Below, one piece after another: positions 8,213 through 17,985 of a stretch of DNA of 64,000 bases (the first letter of the stretch is position 1; every line of letters starts with the position of its first letter). The stretch is taken from NCBI GenBank assembly GCA_004552485.1, contig SFOH01000019.1, forward strand, positions 1 through 64,000. The letters run 5' to 3'. The notes under the pieces were generated by a model. The model ran no database searches. It worked only from the letters and a program-made list of their open reading frames with translations, and was not told where the DNA came from. Position numbers and translations under genes: made by a program. The DNA comes from Bacteroidales bacterium. Its GTDB lineage: Bacteria > Bacteroidota > Bacteroidia > Bacteroidales > Muribaculaceae.

Positions 8213-9130
8213 ATGACTAACCGTTCACGCATATTTGCCATCCTCGCCGCCGTACTCCTCTGCGGTTTCTCCGCCAACGCGCAGTTCAACCTCGGCCGTC
8301 TCGTCAAGGGAGCAGCCTCCGCCTACCAGGCCCTCACACTCAGCAACGAGGATGTCCAGGAATACGTTAAAGAATACATCGCCAAAACCGACTCCGCCAG
8401 CGACGTCTGCGGCCCGAATGACCCCTATACCATCCGTCTCAACAAACTCACAAAAGGTCTTGATTCAGTGGAAGGTATACCCCTCAACTTCAAGGTTTAC
8501 AAGAAGAATGAGGTGAACGCCTTCGCCTGCGCTGACGGCAGCGTCCGCGTCTACTCCGGCCTCATGGACATCATGACCGACAACGAGGTGCTCGGCGTAA
8601 TCGGCCACGAGATGGGCCACGTCGCCCACCAGGACACCAAGAAATCCTTCAAGCAGGCGCTGCTTAACTCAGCCCTCCGCGATGGCATCGCAAGCACAAG
8701 CTCACGCATCGGCGCCATCACCGACTCGCAGCTCGGCGACCTGGCCAACGCTCTGGCCACCTCTAAATACTCACGCAAAGAGGAGACTGCCGCTGACGAA
8801 TACGGGTACACATTCCTGAAAGGTCACGGCAAAAATCCCGCAGCAATGGTTCAGGCCTTCAAAAAACTGGAGCAGCTCGAGCAGGCTTCCGGCCAGAAGT
8901 CGAGCGCCATCAACCAGCTCTTCTCCTCCCATCCCGACATCCAGAAACGCATTCAGGCCGTGACCAAACAGGCCCAGAAAGACGGCTACCTGGACGCGTC
9001 CGGCAACATCATCCCCGAGGCCGACCCCGAATACGTCGCCCCCACCTCCAAATCCTCAAAATCCTCTAAGAGCTCAAAGTCCAAGAAATCCTCAAAATCA
9101 AAGAAGAGCTCCAAGTCAAAGAAACGCTGA
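8213..9130 (+). CDS. M48 family metalloprotease, periplasmic, with Ser/Lys tail
   Basis: The product has 305 residues. A signal peptide ends near ANA-Q24. The zinc motif HEMGH lies at residues 132-136, with the third ligand in the downstream EETAADEYG segment. This arrangement matches M48 peptidases of the BepA/LoiP type, which clear misfolded envelope proteins. The last 30 or so residues are almost only Ser and Lys in SKSSKS-type repeats, unusual for the family and strongly basic. It may bind an acidic envelope polymer, but that is inference. A GC-rich hairpin follows the gene. Confidence 0.88.
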   Translation: MTNRSRIFAILAAVLLCGFSANAQFNLGRLVKGAASAYQALTLSNEDVQEYVKEYIAKTDSASDVCGPNDPYTIRLNKLTKGLDSVEGIPLNFKVYKKNEVNAFACADGSVRVYSGLMDIMTDNEVLGVIGHEMGHVAHQDTKKSFKQALLNSALRDGIASTSSRIGAITDSQLGDLANALATSKYSRKEETAADEYGYTFLKGHGKNPAAMVQAFKKLEQLEQASGQKSSAINQLFSSHPDIQKRIQAVTKQAQKDGYLDASGNIIPEADPEYVAPTSKSSKSSKSSKSKKSSKSKKSSKSKKR

Positions 9131-9182
9131 CAAGGCCGATACGCCGTGTCAGCCGTCTTGACCGCATAAAAATCCACAGAAC

Positions 9183-9209
9183 GCACGGCGCCGCGTGTCG
9201 GCGCCGTGC
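9183..9209. terminator. Perfect 10-bp GC-rich hairpin between M48 gene and nadE
   Basis: GCACGGCGCC at 9183-9192 pairs with GGCGCCGTGC at 9200-9209 around a 7-base loop. No T-run follows, so it may be a weak terminator of the protease gene or part of the nadE leader. Confidence 0.45.
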
Positions 9210-9233
9210 ATAATCAACTCTAAAAACCACCTC

Positions 9234-11180
9234 ATGCTCAACGGATTCATACGCATAGCCGCCGCTGTCCCCCACGTGTCCGTCGCCGACCCGAAGGCCA
9301 ACGCGGCAGCAATCGCTAAGATGGCGCAGCAACTGCAAAATTCTGATAGCCCGGACGTTATCGTCTTCCCCGAAATGTCCGTCACCGGCTACACCTGCGC
9401 CGACCTCTTCCACAACAGCCTCATCATATCGGACACCCTCGCCGCTCTCGAAGAGCTGCGTCACGTCTCAAAAACATCTGACGCTCTGTATGTTGTCGGA
9501 GCACCTCTGCTCCGCAACGGACAGCTCTACAACTGCGCCGTGGCCATCAGCAACGGCCGCATCCTCGCGGCAATCCCCAAGACCTACGTGCCCGCCTACA
9601 ATGAGTTTTACGAGAAACGCTGGTGGAAGGCCGCCAATCCCGCCGAGCCCGTGTCAATGCTGCGCATTGGCGATGAGGACGTGCCCTTCGGCGTGCAGCA
9701 GGTCATCCTTCACAAAGGAGTGAAGATTGGCGTGGAGATTTGCGAAGACCTCTGGACACCCGTTCCGGCATCGACACAGGCCGCCCTCCAGGGCGCCGAG
9801 GTGATTCTGAATCTCAGCGCCAGCGATGCGCTGACCGGCAAATACACATATATAACAGACCTCGTGCGCCAGCAGAGCGCCCGCTGCATCTGCGGCTACG
9901 TCTATGCCTCCGCCGGCTTCGGCGAGTCTTCGACCGACCTCGTCTTCGACGGCATCGCCCTCGTCTGCGACAACGGCACACTGCTCAGCGCCGGCCGCCG
10001 CTGGCAGAACGACGGCGTCAGCGCCATCTCCGATATCGACATCCTGGCTATCCGCCGCGACCGTCTCCACTACACCTCCTTCGCCGACTGCGCTGCCAAC
10101 AACAGCTGCGCCCCCTACTCCATCACCCCATCCCCGGAAGCCGACAAGCCCCTCGAGCTGCGCGAACACCTGCTCCGCATCGTGCCCCGCCTGCCCTTTG
10201 TGCCCGAGAACGCCACACACCGCCACGAGCGCTGCACGGAGATCGTGAACATCCAGGCCGCAGGCCTATGCCGACGCCTCGACGCCATCAAGTGCTCGAA
10301 GCTGGTGGTGGGCATCTCCGGAGGCCTCGACTCGACCCTCGCTCTGCTCGTGGCCGTGAAAGCCTTCGACCGCCTCGGCCTTGACCGCAAAGGCATCATC
10401 GCCGTCACCATGCCCGGCTTCGGAACAACCGACCGCACCCACACCAACGCCATCAAGCTCATGGACAAACTGGGCGTCACCTCGCGCGAAATATCCATCG
10501 TCAAGGCCGTCGAGCAGCACTTCCGCGACATTCGCCACGACCCGTCTGTCCACGACGTCACCTACGAGAACGCCCAGGCACGCCAGCGCACCTACCTGCT
10601 CATGGACATCGCCAACCAGGAAGGCTGCTTTGTGCTCGGCACCGGCGATCTCAGCGAACTCGCCCTCGGATGGGCCACCTACAACGGCGACCACATGAGC
10701 ATGTACGGCGTCAACTCCGGCGTCCCCAAAACCCTCGTGCGCTATCTCGTGAAGTGGTTCGCCCAGACCGACACATCCATCACCGAAATCCTCAACGACA
10801 TCTGCGAGACCCCCATCAGCCCCGAGCTCATCCCCGCCAAAGCCGACGGCTCCATCGAGCAGAAGACCGAAGACCTCGTCGGACCCTACGAGCTCCACGA
10901 CTTCTTCCTGTTCTATATGCTGCGCTACGGCTATGGACCGGAACGCACCTATGCCCTTGCGCGCGAGGCCTTTGCCGAGTCGGAATACTCTGACATCACC
11001 ATCATCCACTGGCTGCGCACCTTCTATCATCGCTTCTTCACCCAGCAATTCAAGCGCTCGTGCATGCCCGACGGCCCGAAGATCGGCTCCGTCTGCCTCT
11101 CGCCGCGCGGCGACTGGCGCATGCCCTCCGACGCCTCCGTAGAAGCCTGGAAGAAGTCTCTTGCGAACCTGCGCCCTTGA
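9234..11180 (+). CDS. nadE: Glutamine-dependent NAD+ synthetase
   Basis: The product has 648 residues from the ATG at 9234 (MLNGFIRIAAAVPHVSVAD); an upstream in-frame start would add 13 residues unlike the family. The N-terminal nitrilase-type glutaminase has its triad in FPEMS (Glu47), PKTYVPAYNEF (Lys near 116) and GVEICEDLW (Cys near 170). The C-terminal ammonia-dependent synthetase carries the ATP-pyrophosphatase loop SGGLDST near residue 361. It amidates nicotinate adenine dinucleotide to NAD+ using glutamine and ATP. The two-domain form is the usual one in Bacteroidales. Confidence 0.96.
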   Translation: MLNGFIRIAAAVPHVSVADPKANAAAIAKMAQQLQNSDSPDVIVFPEMSVTGYTCADLFHNSLIISDTLAALEELRHVSKTSDALYVVGAPLLRNGQLYNCAVAISNGRILAAIPKTYVPAYNEFYEKRWWKAANPAEPVSMLRIGDEDVPFGVQQVILHKGVKIGVEICEDLWTPVPASTQAALQGAEVILNLSASDALTGKYTYITDLVRQQSARCICGYVYASAGFGESSTDLVFDGIALVCDNGTLLSAGRRWQNDGVSAISDIDILAIRRDRLHYTSFADCAANNSCAPYSITPSPEADKPLELREHLLRIVPRLPFVPENATHRHERCTEIVNIQAAGLCRRLDAIKCSKLVVGISGGLDSTLALLVAVKAFDRLGLDRKGIIAVTMPGFGTTDRTHTNAIKLMDKLGVTSREISIVKAVEQHFRDIRHDPSVHDVTYENAQARQRTYLLMDIANQEGCFVLGTGDLSELALGWATYNGDHMSMYGVNSGVPKTLVRYLVKWFAQTDTSITEILNDICETPISPELIPAKADGSIEQKTEDLVGPYELHDFFLFYMLRYGYGPERTYALAREAFAESEYSDITIIHWLRTFYHRFFTQQFKRSCMPDGPKIGSVCLSPRGDWRMPSDASVEAWKKSLANLRP

Positions 11181-11510
11181 CAAGCTGACAGCTCTGTGAG
11201 TCGCTCCGGCGTGGCAATTAGTTCTTAAAGCGCGTTAATAATCAGCCAACAAGCCCCGTAAACTGTTAACACACGTTAAAGCCAGGAACCGCGCTTAAAC
11301 CTAAAAGGCTACTGCGAGTCAAACTGGCAGATAACTTCAAAAACAGCTTTTCAAAAAATCAGCAGCTCTACCCGGAGACCCAAGACGCAACTCCGGAGCA
11401 AGATAAAGAATAATTGTTTCATAATTGAGATTTTAAAAGGCCTGACGCCCCGCCATCTGTGAAAGAAGGCGGGGCGTCCGGCTATTATGAGGAAAAACTA
11501 AGTCGCTTTA
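11181..11510. other. Convergent intergenic region
   Basis: These 330 bases lie between the ends of nadE (plus) and the receptor gene (minus). Apart from the hairpin at 11444-11478 I see no gene or RNA. The sequence has several TTAA/GTTAA-type repeats but no clear ordered structure. Confidence 0.5.
11444..11478 (-). terminator. Rho-independent terminator of receptor gene
   Basis: GACGCCCCGCC at 11444-11454 pairs perfectly with GGCGGGGCGTC at 11468-11478 around a 13-base loop. Read on the minus strand it is followed within a few bases by CCTTTTAAAA. It lies about 33 bases past the stop of the receptor gene. Confidence 0.75.
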
Positions 11511-13589
11511 TTATCGTCCACCGGCAGTCGAGCGGTCTGTGCTTGCATCCGCATTTATGAGCTTGTTGGCGCTCTGCTTCTGCCGGCCCCACTGCGGGCT
11601 CCAGGCTATCTGGACGAACGGCATCCGCATATTCATGCGCATGTGCTGCTCGTTTCGGTTCCACTTGTTCAGCGACCTTGAGCTTTGGTCGTAGTTGCCG
11701 AAGGGCATGATGACGCCGGCTCCAAACTGCCAGTTCTTCCAGTTGTAAGTAAGTGTAATGATATTGACGTCTTCGCTTGAGGTAATCGTCTCGCCCCATA
11801 GATCACGCTGCGAATACTGATACTCGGCGGTGAGCATAAAGTTCCAGTGGGACAACTGCATTTGAGCATTGCCGCTCCATCCGTTGTGGTTGATTGCATA
11901 ACCGGTGCCCTTCATGCGTTCCATGCGGTATTGCAAGTAGCCGCTGAGGTTAAGCCATTCCGGCACAATCTCAATCTGAGGAGCCAGGAAGAACGAGAGA
12001 TTCCTGAGTCCGCGGCTGTTCTCGTAGGAATTAATGAGACGGTCGCCCTCCCAGTAGCGCAAAGGCGTGATTGCATTGGGCGATGTGAAGGCTCTGACTC
12101 CGAATGTGCCGTTGACACGCGGGAGGCTGAATCCGTAACGGAAAGTCAGCATATAGGAATTGGCGGTCTTGAGATTCTGATTGCCAACGCGCCACTGAAA
12201 TCCGTCGATCTGCTGAGCCACGACATTCGTTTCTTCTAACGAAGGCGTCGACTGCCACGAGGTGAAGTTCAGACGGAAATTGTGGTTGGAGTTCAGCGAA
12301 TAGGTAATCGTCGCCTGTGGCCGCGCGCTCCACGAATGGCTTCCGCGGTCCGACTCACGGAAAAGATAGTCAGTGTATTGAGCGCCGATTCCTGCCGTGG
12401 CCGTCCAGTGGCCGAAACGCTGATAATATTCGGCGAAGAAATAGACTTTGTCCTGGCGCTGATGATATACCTCGCCTGAGAGGCTTTCATACTTCGAACG
12501 GTTGCGCTTGGCGCGATAAGAAGCTCCGGCCGTCAAGCGCGAATTGTTCCATTTCTTTATGTAATCGGCCTCAATTGCATAGGCCTGGTTGCGGTCGTGG
12601 ATGTTCGTGTGAATGTTGTTGAGATAATCCGCAGTCACGGGATTCCGTTCTATGTAGTCCGAGAAACTCTTGCCGATATATAAGGAGGTGCTGAAGTCGA
12701 CGACAAGCATTTGGCGATGAGCAAAATGCTGCTGGAGATAGAGAGACAACGACGGGGTTGAGCCCTCATAGCCCGACATATCCGTAAGGCTGATGTTGTC
12801 CGAGCCGTCGCTGAGCGAGAGCAAACCGTTGTAGCGGGTCTTATTGCGCATGTTCGACCACATGCCGAATTCGGCGATGAAGACCGTGGTGTCGGGACGC
12901 ACATAATTATACGAAGCCCAAAGGCTGTTCTGAGTGTTGTCAATCGAGCCGCCGAGAGGCGATTCGTCACGGGAGAGCGAGCTTCCGTCGGGATAGGTGA
13001 ATGTCTCCGAATATTCGCGGTGAGCCTTGACTTTGTTGGTGAGCTTGAAGCGATTGCCAATCTCGAACTGCGACCTGCCGAAATTTAGTTTCACATCGGC
13101 CATGTAATTGCCGAAAGCCACATTGAGAGCAGGCGCGGCGCTCAGCTGAAGAGATCCACCGGCGGTCGGATTGTCTACGATGAAGTTTAGCACGTAACTT
13201 GCGCCGCCGTATCTCAGTCCGGGATTGTCAATCCACTCCACTCGCCGGATGGTCTCGGGAAGAAGTGCGCGCACATTGTCAATGGTAGCCGTGCGGCCGT
13301 TGATTCTGACCTGCACCTGCTGTCCGGCTGCAGTAATCGAACTGAGTGCGTCGTTCACCGACAGTGTTGGAATCATCAGATTATCAAGCAGCTGCATTCC
13401 GTTATTGGAATTCTCGACGGCGCTCTGCGAGGGATGGTAGACGTCCATATCCGACTTGCGGATGACCTTCGATGCTTTGATAACGATTTCATGCAGTTCC
13501 TGCGCCGGAACCGAGTCAGTCGGCTGTGTCTGAGCCGCGGCACATACAGTGCTTAGCGCCGCGGCGATTATGACGGTTGTCTGTTTCAT
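11511..13589 (-). CDS. TonB-dependent receptor-like outer-membrane beta-barrel protein
   Basis: The product has 692 residues with a signal peptide (MKQTTVIIAAALSTVCAAAQ). A short plug-like region follows, with ELHEIVIKASKVIRKSDMDVYHP and QVRINGRTATIDNVRALLPE. The rest alternates aromatic and polar residues as in a large outer-membrane barrel. It fits the outer-membrane beta-barrel family related to TonB receptors, but lacks the N-terminal carboxypeptidase-regulatory domain common in SusC proteins. It lies 95 bases downstream of the TolC gene of a metal-efflux operon on the same strand. It may therefore be co-transcribed, suggesting a role in metal or metallophore traffic; this is inference. 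The substrate is unknown. Confidence 0.78.
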   Translation of the reverse strand: MKQTTVIIAAALSTVCAAAQTQPTDSVPAQELHEIVIKASKVIRKSDMDVYHPSQSAVENSNNGMQLLDNLMIPTLSVNDALSSITAAGQQVQVRINGRTATIDNVRALLPETIRRVEWIDNPGLRYGGASYVLNFIVDNPTAGGSLQLSAAPALNVAFGNYMADVKLNFGRSQFEIGNRFKLTNKVKAHREYSETFTYPDGSSLSRDESPLGGSIDNTQNSLWASYNYVRPDTTVFIAEFGMWSNMRNKTRYNGLLSLSDGSDNISLTDMSGYEGSTPSLSLYLQQHFAHRQMLVVDFSTSLYIGKSFSDYIERNPVTADYLNNIHTNIHDRNQAYAIEADYIKKWNNSRLTAGASYRAKRNRSKYESLSGEVYHQRQDKVYFFAEYYQRFGHWTATAGIGAQYTDYLFRESDRGSHSWSARPQATITYSLNSNHNFRLNFTSWQSTPSLEETNVVAQQIDGFQWRVGNQNLKTANSYMLTFRYGFSLPRVNGTFGVRAFTSPNAITPLRYWEGDRLINSYENSRGLRNLSFFLAPQIEIVPEWLNLSGYLQYRMERMKGTGYAINHNGWSGNAQMQLSHWNFMLTAEYQYSQRDLWGETITSSEDVNIITLTYNWKNWQFGAGVIMPFGNYDQSSRSLNKWNRNEQHMRMNMRMPFVQIAWSPQWGRQKQSANKLINADASTDRSTAGGR

Positions 13590-13684
13590 GTGATGTCAGT
13601 CTTATTTTTCCTTTCTATGTGTTAGACGCACGACAAGGGCTCTTTGTGACAACACATCTCAGAAATATTTCAAAAACAGATTCG

Positions 13685-14887
13685 TCAGAGGGGACGGGCG
13701 AGGGCGTTGAGGGTGGTGAGGTCGGTGTAGTAGCTGTATTCGGCGGCGAGGTATTCGGCCTGGGCCGACTCAAAGTAAGAGATTTCCTGGAGGTAGGTTA
13801 TCACGTTGATCTGACCGCCGTTATAAGCCATCAGCACGAGGCGTGGATAGCTCTCGTCGAGCGTCACCTTGCTCATCTCGCGCAGAGCGGCGGCGCGGCG
13901 TGTGGCGTCGGCATAGGAGGCACGCACCTTGGCCTGCTCGGCACCGGCGACAGACTCAGCCTCAAACCCGAGTGCCGTGACCCGTGTCTGCGCAGCCAGT
14001 GAAGCCGCTTTGTTGGTGAACACGGGCAGCGACACTGACACGGAGAAGCCGTTGAAATGAATCTGCTCCTCGTAGGCATGGCGGTAGCCGACAGCAAAAC
14101 CGGGCTTGCGCTCGGCGTCGGCAGTGCGTGCCGCCATTCGTGCCGCCTCGGCATTCTGCTCGGCAGCCTTCACCGTGGGATTGTTCTCGCGTGCCAGTCG
14201 CAGGTATTCGTCGAGCGGCTGAAGCGCCTGAGGCACGAATCCGGAGAAATCGGCGTCGATGGCTTTGCCGCCGTTCAGAGCCGCCAGCTCGCCGGCAAGG
14301 CGGTCCTGCTCCTGGAGCAGGTCGTTACGGCGGGCATTATATGTGTACATCTCAAAGTCGAGTTTCTTGACATCGAGCACAGTCACCTGACCGCCTTTGT
14401 GGGCCACGGCAACCTTCTCCTGCAATTGTTTGAGGTTGGCGATGAGCTTGTCGAGAAGCGCTATCTGCTTCTGAACGTACACGGCATTGTCGAAGAGGAG
14501 CATGGCTTCCGTAGCAATAGAGCGAGCCTCGGCGGCATAGAGATAGCGGAACGCGCCCATGCGCGCCTGCGCCTCCTCGCGGCGACGGCCGTAGACACCG
14601 GGCCAGTCGAACGACTGCGTCACGCCGGCATTCCATTTTGTGACGCCGCCTTTGCCCCACATGTGCTCGAACTCCACCTCAGGCTGATTGTTGAAGCGTC
14701 CGGCCACGCTGAGCTGCGTGCTCTCGGCTTTCTGGTTCTCGGCCAGCGCTTTCAGCCGCGGGTTGTTCTCGAGTATCATGGTCACTGCGGCGTCGCGGCC
14801 GACGGTGCCTTTTGCGGCGGGAGTTTCGGCATTGGCGGCTTCAAAGGCAAGCACGGCCAGGCCGGCAAGTATGATGGCTTTCTTCAT
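13685..14887 (-). CDS. TolC-family outer-membrane channel of metal efflux (CusC/CzcC-like)
   Basis: The product has 400 residues with signal peptide MKKAIILAGLAVLAFEAANA. It has long helical repeats such as EQNAEAARMAARTADAERKPG and the internal duplication typical of TolC/outer-membrane efflux proteins. At about 400 residues it fits the CzcC-type outer component. Its start overlaps the end of the RND pump gene by 4 bases, indicating coupled translation. It should form the outer-membrane exit duct for the tripartite pump encoded just upstream. Confidence 0.88.
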   Translation of the reverse strand: MKKAIILAGLAVLAFEAANAETPAAKGTVGRDAAVTMILENNPRLKALAENQKAESTQLSVAGRFNNQPEVEFEHMWGKGGVTKWNAGVTQSFDWPGVYGRRREEAQARMGAFRYLYAAEARSIATEAMLLFDNAVYVQKQIALLDKLIANLKQLQEKVAVAHKGGQVTVLDVKKLDFEMYTYNARRNDLLQEQDRLAGELAALNGGKAIDADFSGFVPQALQPLDEYLRLARENNPTVKAAEQNAEAARMAARTADAERKPGFAVGYRHAYEEQIHFNGFSVSVSLPVFTNKAASLAAQTRVTALGFEAESVAGAEQAKVRASYADATRRAAALREMSKVTLDESYPRLVLMAYNGGQINVITYLQEISYFESAQAEYLAAEYSYYTDLTTLNALARPL

Positions 14888-17800
14888 TTCTTCTCTTTTT
14901 TACGGTACAGTACATAATAAACAGCGGGCACAACAAAGATGTTGAGGATGGTAGCCGTGAGCAGGCCGCCCAGGATGACGATTGCCATGGGGCTCTGAAT
15001 CTCGTTACCGGGGGCATCGCCGTTGATGGCCAGCGGGATGAGCGCCAGGGCAGAGGTCAACGCCGTCATGATGATGGGCAGCAGACGGTCGGATGCGCCG
15101 TCGATGACGCGCTCGCGCAGCGGTTCGCCCTCGGCTTTCAGCGCGTTGAAGCGGCTGATGAGCAGCATACCATTGCGGGTGGTAATACCCAACAGCGAGA
15201 TGAAGCCGATGATGGCCGGGATGTTCAGCTCGCCGCCCGTGACGACAAGAATCAGCACGCCGCCAATCATAGCCAGGGGCATATTCAGCAGAATGATAAG
15301 GCATTGCGTCCAGTTGTGATACTCATAGTAGAGCAACATGAGGATGATGAGCAGGGCGCAGAGCGATGCCCATGCCAGGGTGCGCGTGGCAGCTTCCTCG
15401 CTCTCGAACTGGCCGCCGTAGGTGACATAGTAATTCTCGGGGAGCTTAACCTCCTCGTCTATCTTCTTGCGGATATCCTCGACTGCGCCGTGCAGGTCGC
15501 GGTTCTCGACGTTGGCAGAGATGACGATGCGGCGTTTCACATTCTCGCGGTTAATGGTGTTGGGACCGGTCGACGAGACGACGTCGGCAACGGCAGACAA
15601 GGCAATCTTGCCGTCCTTAGAGTCGACGGGGAGATTGGCTATCGACTCCAGCGACGAGCGCGACTGCGGGTTGAGGATGACGGTGACATCGTAGGGAATG
15701 CCCTCCTCGTAGACCTGCGACACTTCGGCGCCGTTCAGCGACGTCTCGATGGCGCGGCGCAGGGCTGCCGGCGTCACGCCGTATTGCGCCATGAGCTCGC
15801 GGCGCGGACGTATGGCCAACTCGGGACGCTCGACTTGCTGCTCGACGTTAACGTCGACCACGCCGGGAATCTCGCTGATTTCTTTTTTCACCTGCGAGCC
15901 AAGGGCATAGAGCTGATTGAGATCGTCGCCGAAAATCTTGATGGCCACCATGGCCTGCGTGCCTGAAAGCATGTGGTCGAGGCGGTGCGATATGGGCTGA
16001 CCGATTTCAATGTTCACGCCAGGAATTTCCGTGAGCTTCTCGCGAATCTCGTGAGCCACCTCGCCGCGGGTGCGACCGTCGAGCACATAAGGCGCGTCGA
16101 TCTCGGAGACGTTCGAGCCCAGGGTGTGCTCCTCGAGCTCGGCACGGCCGGTGCGGCGTGCTTCGGTCTTGATTTCAGGCACCGTCAGCAGCATCTCCTC
16201 TGCGATGCGTCCGATTTTGTTGCTCTCCTCCAGGCTGACGCCGGGGAGCGTAGAGACGTTGATGGTGAACGAGCCCTCGTTGAAACCGGGCAGGAAGCTG
16301 CGGCCGAGGGTGAAGAACAGCACCAGCGCACCGATGAAGAGCACGCCCGTCACCACAAAGAGAGGCGTGGGAATGCGCAGGACGCCGCCGAGCAGACGGT
16401 CGTAGGCGCGGCGCATCTTGCGGGTCACCCATGGCTCGCGGCTCAGCTTTTGGTTCTGTTTGTCAGAGCCCAAGAGGAACGAGCACAGCACCGGCGTCAG
16501 CGTAAGCGCCGTCAGCGTGGATGCCGTCAGCGCCACGATGAAGGCTATGCCGAGGGGCATGAGCATGCGGCCTTCCATGCCCGACAGGAAGAACAGCGGC
16601 AGGAAGGAGGCCACGATGATGAGCGTGGAGTTGATGATGGGCAGGCGCACCTCGGCCGAAGCGTGGAAGACGACCTCGACCGTCTTCTTGCGCTCGCCGT
16701 CGGGGAGGGCGCGGTTCTGGCGCAACCGCTTCCACACGTTCTCCACGTCCACGATGGCGTCGTCCACAAGCGAGCCGATGGCGATGGCGATACCGCCAAG
16801 GCTCATCGTATTGATGGTCAGCCCCATGAAGTGGAGAATCAGTATGCTGATGAGAATCGACATGGGCAGTGTCACCACCGAGATGATGGTGGTGCGCAGG
16901 TTCATGGTGAAGAAGAAGAGGATGATCACCACGAACAGAGCGCCTTCGAGCAGCGCCTGCTGGAGGTTCGATATCGAGTTGTCGATGAAGTCGCTCTGTC
17001 GGAAGATGTCGGTCGAAATCTTGATGTCGCGGGGGAGCGTCTTGGAGATGTCGGCGAGGGCGTGGTCAACCTGCTCGGTGAGCGCGATTGTGCCCACGGC
17101 CGGCTGCTTTGTGACATTGATGAGCACGGCCTCCTTGCCTTTGACCGAACCCATGCCCAGGCGGGGATGCTGGGCAGCCGGAAGCACGTCGGCCACATCG
17201 GCGAGGGTCACCACGCCGTCCTCGGTGCTGCGCACGACGGTGAGGGCGAGGTCCTCGGGAGAGCGCGTGTTGAACTCGCCCTTCACGATGTATTCGTTGC
17301 CGAAGTCGTAGACAACGCCGCCGGCAGCATTCTCGTTCATGGCATCTGCGGCCTCGAGAACATCGTCAAGGCTGACGCCGAACGTCTGCATCTTCTCGGG
17401 CGAGAGCTGCACCTGGTACTGCTTCACGTCGCCGCCGACAACGCTCACCTGGCTCACGCCGCCTAAGGAGAGCAGGCGCGGCGCGATGGTCTTGTCGGCG
17501 ATGGACCGCAGCTCCATCATGGACGTGGAGTCGGCCTGCAGGCCAATGATCATCATCTCGCCGAGCACGGAACTCTGCGGACCCATCGTGGGCGATTTCA
17601 CGCCCGGCGGAAGTTTCTCGGCAACGGTTTGCAGGCGTTCCGACACAATCTGTCGTGCCTGATAAACATCTGTATTCCAGTCGAATTCAACCCAGATGAT
17701 GGAGAAACCGGTGTTCGACTGCGAGCGCACGCGGCGCACGCCGTTGCTACCGTTCACGGTGGTCTCCAGCGGGAATGTCACAAGTTTCTCAACCTCCTCC

Positions 17801-17973
17801 GGAGCCATTCCCGGCGCCTCTGTCATCACCACCACCGTCGGGGCGTTCAGGTCCGGGAAAATGTCGACCTCCGTGCGGAAAAGCACGATGGTGCCGAAAA
17901 CCAGCAGGATTGCCGCCAAGAGGCAGATTGCCAGGCGGTTGTTCAGCGAAAAGCGAATAATCTTGTTCAGCAT
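14884..17973 (-). CDS. Heavy-metal RND efflux pump (CusA/CzcA family)
   Basis: The product has 1029 residues, the normal length for the HME branch of RND pumps. It opens MLNKIIRFSLNNRLAICLLA and has two sets of membrane helices and two large periplasmic loops. The fourth helix carries GSLVDDAIVDVENVWKRL at about residues 400-417. That is unlike both CzcA (DFGxxxDGAxxxVEN) and CusA (VDAAIVMIEN), so the metal cannot be assigned by the usual motif rule. It is a proton-driven inner-membrane pump. It is preceded by its adaptor (12-base gap) and overlaps its TolC partner. Confidence 0.92.
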   Translation of the reverse strand: MLNKIIRFSLNNRLAICLLAAILLVFGTIVLFRTEVDIFPDLNAPTVVVMTEAPGMAPEEVEKLVTFPLETTVNGSNGVRRVRSQSNTGFSIIWVEFDWNTDVYQARQIVSERLQTVAEKLPPGVKSPTMGPQSSVLGEMMIIGLQADSTSMMELRSIADKTIAPRLLSLGGVSQVSVVGGDVKQYQVQLSPEKMQTFGVSLDDVLEAADAMNENAAGGVVYDFGNEYIVKGEFNTRSPEDLALTVVRSTEDGVVTLADVADVLPAAQHPRLGMGSVKGKEAVLINVTKQPAVGTIALTEQVDHALADISKTLPRDIKISTDIFRQSDFIDNSISNLQQALLEGALFVVIILFFFTMNLRTTIISVVTLPMSILISILILHFMGLTINTMSLGGIAIAIGSLVDDAIVDVENVWKRLRQNRALPDGERKKTVEVVFHASAEVRLPIINSTLIIVASFLPLFFLSGMEGRMLMPLGIAFIVALTASTLTALTLTPVLCSFLLGSDKQNQKLSREPWVTRKMRRAYDRLLGGVLRIPTPLFVVTGVLFIGALVLFFTLGRSFLPGFNEGSFTINVSTLPGVSLEESNKIGRIAEEMLLTVPEIKTEARRTGRAELEEHTLGSNVSEIDAPYVLDGRTRGEVAHEIREKLTEIPGVNIEIGQPISHRLDHMLSGTQAMVAIKIFGDDLNQLYALGSQVKKEISEIPGVVDVNVEQQVERPELAIRPRRELMAQYGVTPAALRRAIETSLNGAEVSQVYEEGIPYDVTVILNPQSRSSLESIANLPVDSKDGKIALSAVADVVSSTGPNTINRENVKRRIVISANVENRDLHGAVEDIRKKIDEEVKLPENYYVTYGGQFESEEAATRTLAWASLCALLIILMLLYYEYHNWTQCLIILLNMPLAMIGGVLILVVTGGELNIPAIIGFISLLGITTRNGMLLISRFNALKAEGEPLRERVIDGASDRLLPIIMTALTSALALIPLAINGDAPGNEIQSPMAIVILGGLLTATILNIFVVPAVYYVLYRKKEKK

Positions 17974-17985
17974 GGCGCCAGGGGT

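Noticed and set aside
10266..11183. Minus-strand open frame of about 305 codons opposite nadE
   Set aside because: nadE carries all catalytic motifs on the other strand; the antisense product is Gly/Val/Asp-rich without domains.
15973..17466. Plus-strand open frame of about 500 codons opposite the RND pump
   Set aside because: It is a codon-bias shadow of the pump gene, with runs of His, Gln, Glu and Asp and no family motif.
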